NCBI GenBank assembly: GCA_032622095.1
Contig: CP136064.1
Location: forward strand, 215,340,205-215,404,204
DNA from: Siphonodentalium dalli
Taxonomy: Eukaryota > Mollusca > Scaphopoda > Gadilida > Siphonodentaliidae
Length of the DNA stretch: 64,000 nt
Reading direction: 5' to 3'
Translations under genes and position numbers: made by a program
In this document: positions 24,131 to 32,820 of the stretch, in pieces
Layout of the letters: the number at the start of each line of letters is the position of its first letter
Position numbering within the stretch: the first letter of the stretch is position 1
Notes under the pieces: model-generated
What the model saw: only the letters and a program-made list of their open reading frames with translations
Told to the model about the DNA's origin: nothing
Database searches by the model: none

Positions 24131-24869
24131 ATTTTAATTGGAGTGCGCATGTCTGTTCTGTTGTAGTAACCGCGATCTTTTATTTTCTGTTCATCAAGTC
24201 AAAATTGTAACGTATACACAATGTGTTTGTACCGATGGATGTATCGTGACTCGACTCGTGACTCGACCCGTTTTCGTGGTCATATATAGGCCCTATATAA
24301 CCTATGATCACGAAAACGAGCAGAGTCGCGATATCTGATAGAAATCCAGGAATCGTACATTCACTTTCAATAGTATATATTCTCTCAATCTGCCGCGAAA
24401 TTCCCAAAATTGTACTTCCATTTTCAATAGGATTTTCCGAATTTCCACTTTCACTTTTACAACGCAAATCGACCTTAGTTGACACAGCTATATGGCACAC
24501 TGGCTGCGTCCATGACAAATAGTTTTATGTAGCATTGCTTCTTTCACATAATTAAAGCTCACCCCGTTAAAACGCATGTCAATCGTATTTGTTTACAAAT
24601 TGCATTGGGTGAGCCGATTTGCAGTAGGTCCCTATTTGCGGAGGTCGCTTTGCGGAAATCCCCGAATTCGCGGAGATCCCTAAAATGGGCGATATATGTA
24701 GATTTTTATGAGGGAACGGGTGCGTATATGTCAATTGATACGTATTTTAAACAAATAACGACACGATCATCATAATAGAGGTATGTTCTATCAATTATAT
24801 ATGCGCCGAGTTCACTTGGTGCAAATCAAACGGCGATAAATATTCTCGTGTGCCAGAAGGACTCCTTAA
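24131..24869. other. Gene-free; one hairpin
   Basis: CGTTTTCGTGGTCATATATA GG is inverted as CCTATGATCACGAAAACG (24270-24320), flanked by GACTCG..GAGTC. Overlapping ORFs on both strands follow this symmetry and have no protein features. Confidence 0.5.
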
Positions 24870-25514
24870 AGGGGTACTGTACCCCAATTTCAATAAATTC
24901 CCGGTGACAATTGCGATCTAATATGAATATTATATTATAAAATAACTAATTTGAGTCGACGATGTCTACTGAAAACGTTCCGGTTAACAGGCTATCGTAA
25001 AAGTAAAATTGAATTATTTAATATAAATTCATTTATGGCTGGAGTCATAAAATGGAGAATTATGCCATTACGAGTTACCGTTCTTGAAATCGCATATGTT
25101 GCGTGTCTTTTATCGACGGCCGTTCGCGAACATTATTGAGTTGCAAACAAAACATGTTACCTGCAAAAGAAGGCCCGTTATAACCGATTCGGAAAAAAAG
25201 GAGAAAGAAACAAGAGTCATAAAGCGTCAAGTATTTTATAGGGAGTGAGATTGTTCGATGGAAGAGATTGAATGCATCAATCGAAGCTGTGAGCAATGAA
25301 CTTCCGGTTCTTCCTGCGACTTGCGTCTTCTCCGGTGAAGGTCAAAAACATGGCGCGTAGTTTGAAATCGTAATATTTTTGTTTCCAAGATCAATATTTT
25401 CTTCGCTAAATTAGGTTTATACGAAACTCATATAACACGAACACAATCTAACTTGAAAGTTATTTCAATGGGAGTAAATAAAAAAATCGCCTATCTTTGT
25501 GTACAGTACCCCCT
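24870..25514. mobile_element. TTAA MITE, family AGGGGTACTGTAC, copy 1
   Basis: The 645-bp element has ends AGGGGTACTGTACCCC and GTGTACAGTACCCCCT, flanked by TTAA (24866-24869, 25515-25518). Shared internal landmarks with the 59668 copy include CGATCTAATAT and AGGCTATC. It is non-coding. Confidence 0.85.
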
Positions 25515-25569
25515 TTAAAGTTGTGAATAAGATGAATATTTATTAGATGTTATTTAACAAGTCAATCAA

Positions 25570-25622
25570 ATAATATTATTCATTAGTTGGCGCTTATATT
25601 AGCGCTAACTAATGAATAATAT
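25570..25622. repeat. Near-perfect palindrome, 23-bp arms
   Basis: AATATTATTCATTAGTTGGC GCT, loop TATATT, then the inverse with one mismatch. It is AT-rich and could extrude as a cruciform. Confidence 0.9.
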
Positions 25623-26178
25623 TTTATATTATAATTATATTATAATTTATATTTATGGCTAATAATATGATCTTGGTGGCGTTACCATTTCTGACTATGG
25701 TTTTCTTGTTGCCACTGTACTGCTTTCTTAACTCGTGAATGGCGCAGAATATCAGGGAGTCTTTATATAATACGTCGGTTCTGTCCGGTCAGCCAGTGAT
25801 CTAGGAGAATACTTGTTTTAGCCTCTGGGCTTCCACCCACCCGGGGGACATTGTGTATCGCACTTTTTTTTATCCGCCCCCACCAGCCCCCATCCTGCCT
25901 GAGACATCGCCAAAACAGTAAGTGTTATCTTGATGTGTGTCTATAATTCGGCGACTGTGTGCTGTAAGACGATATCAGACCACATGTAGACAGCACTTGA
26001 GTGCGAATACTCATTACTGGACCCGGACCTCTTAAATTTATTTGTATATAACCACATGTTTGTCAAGGTTTGTCCATGAAACATGTCCTATATATAGAAT
26101 TACATTATTTACATCGCAACAAAGTTATTTGAGTAGATAAAGCTGAATGTTTTCGTATGTAGTGATCATATATTCTCA
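25623..26178. other. No recognisable gene
   Basis: Contains the 25667-25711 segment shared with 17136-17180 and otherwise nothing identifiable before the transposon end at 26181. Confidence 0.45.
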
Positions 26179-26180
26179 AT

Positions 26181-26220
26181 AGAGACCTTTCGCAAAATCA
26201 CGAAATACGATTACGGATAT
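26181..26220 (+). repeat. Left terminal inverted repeat of the ISL2EU-like transposon
   Basis: AGAGACCTTTCGCAAAATCA CGAAATACGATTACGGATAT pairs with 31685-31724, with a one-base indel and small differences in the CACGAAATA segment. It is preceded by AT. Confidence 0.9.
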
Positions 26221-26273
26221 GGAAATATCCTGCCAGTATATACGTGAGACCAAATATACCCCACGCAGTTTAA

Positions 26274-26707
26274 AGGCCCACCTAGTTTTCGAACCACCGG
26301 ATCACATTATATCCAACATATTCCATATTATATACCATTTGAAAGATGAAGCTCCAAATCATTGTATTATCAACTGATCCGTCGAATAAGCTGGGACCAT
26401 TGTTTTGGTCGAGGTACTGAGGTGTGTTCTGTGATTAATTTTGATCCATACTGTACTATAAAGTATATTATTCTCAATGGAAGGGAATAACTATATCTCT
26501 TATTTTGAATTCTGATGCATTCTGGGTTAACAAGGGGGAGTCTTGGAATGAATCTGAGAATCTCTATCACTTGGTGGACACTCCAAGGCCACAGCTGTTC
26601 CGTATTCTGGTGGAATATATATATTTTTGGACCCTCTTCCAAATGGTATATAATATGGGAAATGTTGTGTATAATGTAATCTGGTCATTCGAAAATTAAG
26701 TGGGCCT
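26274..26707 (+). mobile_element. TTAA MITE, family AGGCCCACTTAAT, nested in the ISL2EU-like transposon
   Basis: The ends AGGCCCACCTAGTTTTCGA and TTCGAAAATTAAGTGGGCCT are flanked by TTAA at 26270-26273 and 26708-26711. It lies about 270 bp upstream of the YqaJ start codon and is younger than the transposon it interrupts. Short ORFs in it match those of other copies and are not genes. Confidence 0.9.
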
Positions 26708-26973
26708 TTAATTATGTGCAGATGTGTCAAGGGTGTGCCACCGGTCCTGCTTGGGACGCTCTAACATTATCCGCGTGGTGTATTAAACACGAATACGATC
26801 TGAAAGAGAAACACACTAATTTTTCCATCAAATATAAATGTAACTGAATAAAGTGGGGCAGATGCCGTCTCACCAATTAGCCATCGTATGCTCGATTTCA
26901 CCAATTCCCATAATACACCGCGCGCTGAGTGGTTCCGTTTTACGCGATCGGTTTGTTTACTCTTGTGTGAGCA

Positions 26974-29900
26974 ATGGAGCGCTCTAAATCTGCCGGCAAA
27001 TTCTCTTCAATAAACTTTCTTAAAGCGTGGAAAGAAGTGAAGTCTCTTCCAAAGAAACAACTCGACACATTCTGCAAGCAGGTGGGCATCGATAGCGCCA
27101 TTGGTAGAAACGCCCAAGAAGTTTTGTTATGCCATAAACTTTCAATTTCGACAGTCGGCGACCAGCAAAAAAAACGTGTTAGCCTCTTCGAACAATGGCG
27201 ACGTTAAGTGTAAACATGCGGTGGATTTGCTCTCTGTCGGCGAGCGTGATGAGCTGCAAAGGCTTACACCAGATGCAGTAAAAACAATGAAAGGTTGGAC
27301 AACAGATATTAGTGGTATGCCAGATGTTGACATTTCAAAAGTGAAAAGTTATTTGCTCCAATGCGGCAGCTCAGAATTTACAGAGGCTGACCTAAGGAAA
27401 TATAAAGTGTCAAGAAGTTTTCAGCACATAACATCAAAGCATCTCCATTCAGTGCGGTTCAACCCTAATAATACTAGTGAACTTTTCTGTTTGATTAGTG
27501 GACAATGTCTCTCCTCATTCTCAACTGACCCTCAGAAAGTCAAATGGTGTTATGCTGTTATTGACAAGTGTACTGGTGAACCCTACACTGGTTTCTGCAT
27601 TTGTACCGCAGGGTGAGTACACACATAAAAGTCATTCATATTTGACACAAGTCAATACATTTAATTGAATATTTTAGTTTTGAACCCCTTAATAAACTCT
27701 GAATTTGAGTACCGGTACACGTATCGTGCTAATTTAATGCAGATGCCACTAGAGTTTTTCTCGCTATACCCAGGCCATCCAGAAATTCTTAAGTACATGT
27801 ATGAACATTGCATTCCCCTCATATCCTGGGGTCGCCAATAAAAAGTAATTATTAACTTGGGTGAGATCAAGAAACTACTGTAAATGTCATGATTTTTGAG
27901 CTACACCATACATGTACATGTATTTGTGGATTGATATCATATGAATGTCATATATAATCTGACTAAACCTGACTAAACATTATTTTTTTCAGTGCTGGAG
28001 AGATATGCTCTCATGTTGGTGCTTTGCTGTTTCTTGCTACTGAAGTAGTCGCAGGTGGACTTGACAGACTGCCCGATGGACCATCATGTACCGAGATACC
28101 CTGTCAGTGGGCAGAACCAAAAGGTATTTATTTACATGTAGTGTAAACACTATATATTTGAACACAAGAACAGAACATCACATTGACAATTTACATATAG
28201 ACACAAAAAAAACATAGTTCAAATGACGATTGAATAAATGACGATTGAATAACAAGCCATGAGCCTATGGCTTTTATAAAAATCCTTTCCTCCAGAAAAA
28301 TTTACAAATACATTATTGCCCCTAGATGTACATAGTCTATCATTATTTTTTTTAGAAAAAATCCCATGATCACTATTATTTGACTTTAACGACAAAGTGA
28401 AATTTGACATCATTATCAATTTGAGCCAAAAATCCAACCCATCACTATTATTGGCCATCACTGTTAGAGTAATGATGGTACATTCAAGATAATGTTATAA
28501 CTTTTTTTTATAAATATATCACATGTCTGATTTTGTATTTAAACTCGCACATCACCTTTAAATTTCCGCCTCCTTTGTTTTTTAGGTGCTAAAGTTGGTC
28601 CAGTACCATTGGAGGAAGTGGAACTGTGCGACAGAAATAAGGAATCACGAACATCAGTGGGAAAGCATGAGCCTGTGAGAGTTCAGACATCATCGTGTAC
28701 GACCTACGACCGAGTTATGAGATTGAAAAATGACCTTTTGAATGCAAACATCAACCTACCTCAACCACCGATAGTGCATCTCCTGAATATGAGGAGATTC
28801 AGGCCTTATGAACTAAGAACAGTGTCACCCCCGAAAACATTACCTGATAAAGGAAGTGACCTTAATCCGGATCTGGTATTTTTCTGTGAACTTACAACAG
28901 AAACCACTCCAATGCCAATCCCTGAAATGCCTCACATGCAATTCCATAGCACAAATACTCAAGGGTATATCAGGGAGAAGATCAGGTTTATGAATGATTG
29001 CAAGCTGACCCCCTTAGAAAGGAACAAAATTTCTCAAATCACAATGGGACAAGGCAATAATAGAGAATGGCTTGAACAAAGGAAAGGATCTATCACATCA
29101 ACCAAGTTTAAGCGTGTGGTTTCATTTGTAAATAATGGAAAATCTTCTCCTGATAATCTGGTGTCAGATATCTTGGGTTATAAATCCCAAACCTTTAAAA
29201 GTGCTGCAATGGAGTGGGGAACACAACATGAGTCTACTGCAATAAACAAGTACATTCAGATTCACTCCAAGGATAAATGTAAACTTGATGTATTGCCACA
29301 GGGATTGATAGTGCACCAGAATTATGCCTATATTAGGGCATCACCGGATGGCGTTGTAGTGTGCAACTGTGGAAATTGTCCAAAAAAATTGATTGAGGTG
29401 AAGTGTCCACACAAGCGAAGACACATGTCCCCAGAGGAGGCGATTCAAAAAAAGGAAATTAACTATATTTCTTTTGATGCTGAATCCGGTGTCTACAATC
29501 TTGTAAAGAATCATCAAAGAGGTTATTTTGAGCAAGTGACAGTTCAAATGGCATGTACCAAAGTCAACCAAATAGACTTTGTCATCTGGACTCGTAAAGG
29601 ACTTCTCGTGATCCCAGTTGAGTTCGATGAGACATACTGGGTAGGATCACTGTTGCCTGCAGCACAAACATTTTATTCTCAATTTCTTGTGCCTGAAATT
29701 CTAACTTCCTCTATAAAGTTAAAGCTGAAACCAGACACATTAAATGTTTCTTCATCAGGAAATGATTCTTCATCAGGAGAATCTGTGTCGGACATTGATG
29801 ATACATCAGCAAGTATTAGCAGTGTTGATGAGCAATATATGGCTGCACCAGTAATGAATGTAAAGAACCAAATTGTTGACTTACCACCCAATGGACCCTC

Positions 29901-30165
29901 TGTGATAGCATGTGCAAAATACTGTAAAGACAAGCGGGCCCCAAACTATTCAAGAGTGAAAGGACAGATGATTGCCTGCGATGTGAACTTGAATTGTGTG
30001 GCGAATAGCAGCTACCATCTATTTTGTGAAGGATTTCGCAGATTGCCTCCACAAATGATTGATAAATCATGCATATACATTTGTACGCAGTGCAGAGTAG
30101 ATCATGAAAATGCTGATATGCTTGAACTCAGTCATGGATTTCTTCAATCTAATGTCATTCCTTAA
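26974..30165 (+). CDS. SWIM-YqaJ-PHD nuclease of the ISL2EU-like transposon (3 exons)
   Basis: Predicted exons are 26974-27612, 27993-28123 and 28586-30165, with introns starting GTGAGT and GTATTT, ending TTTTTTTCAG and TTTTTTAG, and phases matching at both joins. The protein is about 780 residues. The first exon has a helical region that may be SAP-like. A SWIM zinc finger (CICTAGAGEICSH, CxCx7CxH) spans intron 1. The YqaJ nuclease domain follows, with LEQRKGSIT, MEWGTQHE (29209), the ASPDG acid (29338-29352) and IEVK (29392-29403). A serine-rich linker leads to a C-terminal PHD-like C4HC3 finger at about 29905-30110. YqaJ is the lambda-exonuclease-like PD-(D/E)XK nuclease fold, so 5'-3' DNA degradation or end processing is the likely activity. 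The frame changes at an A8 run (27167-27174); one A fewer would join the two halves of exon 1, so this is a mutation or a base-calling error. The ATG at 26974 is the first in the upstream frame. Confidence 0.85.
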
Positions 30166-30187
30166 AAGGCATGTGAATAAGGTGCCC

Positions 30188-30292
30188 GACATTTGCAGAA
30201 TGAGGTCACCAGAGGGTGAATTTTAAGAAGCTAGCCCACTGTGTGCTAACATCACTAAATTCACCCTCTGGGGAACTCATTCTGCAAATGTC
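30188..30292. repeat. Long imperfect hairpin just after the YqaJ stop codon
   Basis: GACATTTGCAGAATGAGGTC ACCAGAGGGTGAATTT at 30188-30223 is inverted at 30257-30292 with about three mismatches. It starts 22 bp after the stop codon, so it would lie in the 3' UTR, between the two convergent genes. Confidence 0.85.
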
Positions 30293-30374
30293 CTGCAGCC
30301 CTGTTCCTTAATATTTCAACATGTTGTACAAGTATTTTGAATGTATGAGGAATTAGATCCTATGTTTATTGTTT

Positions 30375-30655
30375 ATAATAATACTGACATATGTCAACAA
30401 AGACTAACAGTGTTGACAATTTTACAAATTATGGATAAATTATACCAGCCCTTAATATTATTGGTATTTGGTACATATACCATACAAATACTGTACAAAA
30501 AATCACATGATTGTATATGTACAGTTTTAATGTATAGAGAAATTTTAGGGTTTCTGCCACAATATATGTCAACATAGACTAACAGTGTTGACAATTTTAC
30601 AAATTATTGAGAAATTATACCAGCCATGAATGTTATTTGTATTTGGTACATATAC
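30375..30655 (+). repeat. Direct duplication, about 180-bp spacing
   Basis: ATATGTCAACA-AGACTAACA GTGTTGACAATTTTACAAAT and the ATTTGGTACATATAC segment occur near 30390 and again near 30565. It lies in the gene-free part of the transposon downstream of the YqaJ gene. Confidence 0.8.
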
Positions 30656-30780
30656 TAGTAGTGTGATCATAATAAGAGCTTTTAAAGGTACATTATATCA
30701 ACATCAATACAGGTACATGTATTAAATTAATTCAACCTTTGGATTAAAAACAGTTACCGTAGGTATACCGGTACAATGTA

Positions 30781-30991
30781 CATTAATGCCCTAATTAATC
30801 GACTCCATAACCACAGCATAATTATGGGTAACTTTTAAGGATTTAGTCGGAAATATGGCTTGTTGACATTCATCAGAAAGTTCTCGCTGAGCTTTCCAAT
30901 GAATGGCAACAAGCCATATTTCCGACTAAATAATGAAAAGTTACCCATAATTCTGCTGTGGTTATGGAGTCGATTACTTAGGGCATTAATG
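30781..30991. mobile_element. Tc1/mariner-like hairpin MITE nested in the ISL2EU-like transposon
   Basis: The 211-bp element has ends CATTAATGCCCTAATTAATC and its inverse, and TA on both sides (30779-30780, 30992-30993). The whole sequence folds back: GGATTTAGTCGGAAATATGG CTTG pairs with CAAGCCATATTTCCGACTAA. It is the fullest copy of the family seen at 2893 and 63197. Confidence 0.9.
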
Positions 30992-31285
30992 TACTTGGCT
31001 GGATTGTGTATGTGACATGTGTAATTATTCTCATATACACTGAGATTCACAGTTTTTGAGAAGTAATTTATTGAATTTAACTTCTTGATTTAACCTCAAT
31101 ATCTCATGACCTACCCTTTAACTGATCTTAACTGGTAAAGCTCTCTAATAAAAAATGTGAAGTTACGACTGCTGTTTTGCTTTTAGATATCCTGCAGTAA
31201 TCATTTTTACCTGCATACGTATATAATGTAGCAATAAAATATGGACTCTGGAGTACAGCTATTCCAAAAATAAATATATATTTAA

Positions 31286-31382
31286 AGGTACTCAATCTGA
31301 TTCGATGGTCCCCAGAATTAGTAATTTGGAAGCGTTAATTCAGATTAAATCCGAATTAACACTCCCAAATTACTATTTCTGG
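31286..31382 (+). mobile_element. Partial AGGTACTCAA MITE with an internal palindrome
   Basis: TTAA (31282-31285) then AGGTACTCAATCTGATTCGA matches the left end of the family. It is followed by CCAGAATTAGTAATTTGG .. and the inverse CCAAATTACTATTTCTGG. The normal right end is missing. Confidence 0.6.
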
Positions 31383-31405
31383 AATATGCATCTCTATTGA
31401 TAATT

Positions 31406-31633
31406 TTATTGCACAATCGGTGTTTGGAAATTAACCAGGTATGCACAAACTTTGAATATTTTCTCTGCTGAATCTAACATTGACAGTTTCAAGTCACCAT
31501 CGAGAATATGGTACGTTTTTATGCGTTGCATAATACGCTCAATATGTCCTCTCACTGTTGCAACCTTCTCTGAATATTCAAGTTCATTTTTAGAGATTTG
31601 TGGACGGTCAGTTCCTTTGAAAGCTGGGATGTA
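31406..31633 (-). pseudogene. C-terminal remnant of a DDE transposase (DDE_Tnp_4 type)
   Basis: On the minus strand, 75 codons from about 31633 to the stop at 31406-31408 read YIPAFKGTDRPQISKNELEY, then VATVRGHIERIMQRIKTYHI and VCAYLVNFQTPIV. This is the typical end of DDE_Tnp_4 transposases (HARBI1/IS4EU-like: FxKG..ER..A..R.HVER.I.RIK..). The E of GHIER corresponds to the third catalytic acid; the two aspartates would lie upstream and are absent. An in-frame TGA precedes YIP, although CCCAG at 31625-31629 could be an intron acceptor. The right TIR is only about 50 bp away, so the rest of the gene has been deleted. Confidence 0.8.
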
Positions 31634-31684
31634 GAAATTGTGGTGGTGTCAACCTTACTAGGACAATATATCCTATATATAATT

Positions 31685-31724
31685 ATATCCGTAATCGTAA
31701 TAGTGATTTTTGCGAAAGGTCTCT
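31685..31724 (-). repeat. Right terminal inverted repeat of the ISL2EU-like transposon
   Basis: ATATCCGTAATCGTAATAGT GATTTTTGCGAAAGGTCTCT is the inverse of 26181-26220 and is followed by AT. Confidence 0.9.
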
Positions 31725-31726
31725 AT

Positions 31727-32820
31727 TATTCAAGTCAAGCTGACGGGTAACACAAACTGGCTATTGGGAGCACTTGGTGCCTGTGTATGTATATATATAG
31801 GCATACGCGATTTTTTAGGGCCGGGCGTAACGACCCCATCTCTACCAGCGGTGTCTAGCTCTTACCGATAACGTGAGAGAGATTATCGGCGCTATGAGAG
31901 CTCGGCAGCGTTGGGTTTGGGATTGGAAATTCTATGCCTGTCACAACATTGGTTTGAATTTTACACCACATATAGGTTGACATTGTTCTCATTGCTTGAT
32001 ATACCAATCAGTAATTTGTGAGGAATTTCTTGTTTTTTAAACAGTAGCACAATTTTCAACTTGTGGTCAAAATTTTGGTCTGGAATGACCATCAGCTGTA
32101 AATTTTGCGTGTTATATGTGCGTGTTATAGGTTGAAGATATCCAGTAGTTGGAAAGCTTGCGGTTCCAGTTGGAAAAGTTCCAACCCAAATAGGGAGTGC
32201 AAATCGATTGTTCTGGTTCAGCTGGTGTACCACCCCCCCCCCCCCATTTTCAGAGGCCCACCAGCTACGCCACAGTATAAAGGTGAGGCCGAACTGCAGA
32301 GTTTCAACGAGTTTTTACCAAGCTACCGGTGTGGATTATTGCCTTACACGCACGTCCATTACATTATTAAAGGATGAAATCGTGTTTGTTTGATTTGTAC
32401 GCCATATCTAAATAATTTAAACTGGTGAATTAATGGGGGAATGGATTTTTGTGAGTGGGAAATTTATGTAATTAGCTGTTGTAGTTCTGCATGTTTTGTT
32501 CCAGATAAAATTTGGCTGTAGTATAGCCCTGTCGTACACTTGGGGATTTATTTTAAAAAGTAAACACATGACCTATGATTTTTCTTGCATGTTCGACTGG
32601 TGTCAATCTAGCTGTGTAAACATCACTGGAGTGGCCTGCAGGCTTAAATTCAGTGAATTTGGCTGAAACGTTGACACTGTCGTCTATGGGAAACCATTTA
32701 GTTCAGTGATTCCTTGACGCACACCGCGTAAACTAAAATCTTACTCTCAGAGGATCGGCATCCGCTAAGAGGCAACAGGAAGTCTCAAAGAGCTAACGGG
32801 TCATTTTCACAGAAAGGGGC
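31727..32820. other. Gene-free; dispersed repeat fragment
   Basis: The part at about 31930-32260 carries the GGTTGAAATTTT / GTTGGAAAGCTTGCG motifs and poly-C tract of the 20.1-kb and 51-kb dispersed family, in inverse orientation. The rest shows no gene. Confidence 0.45.

Larger units (their letters stand above)
26181..31724 (+). mobile_element. ISL2EU (IS4EU)-like DNA transposon, 5.5 kb
   Basis: Terminal inverted repeats of about 40 bp bound the unit: AGAGACCTTTCGCAAAATCA .. CGATTACGGATAT at 26181-26220 and its inverse ending GCGAAAGGTCTCT at 31724. An AT dinucleotide flanks both ends (26179-26180, 31725-31726). Inside are a plus-strand spliced YqaJ-type nuclease gene and, converging on it, the C-terminal piece of a DDE transposase on the minus strand. 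ISL2EU elements are known to pair these two proteins and to duplicate AT. Three MITE sequences have inserted since. The transposase is mostly gone, so the copy cannot supply its own transposase; the nuclease may still be expressed. The superfamily name is an inference from this combination. Confidence 0.85.

Noticed and set aside
31452-31634. 60-codon plus-strand ORF
   Set aside because: It is the opposite strand of the DDE transposase remnant, whose minus-strand frame carries the recognisable motifs.
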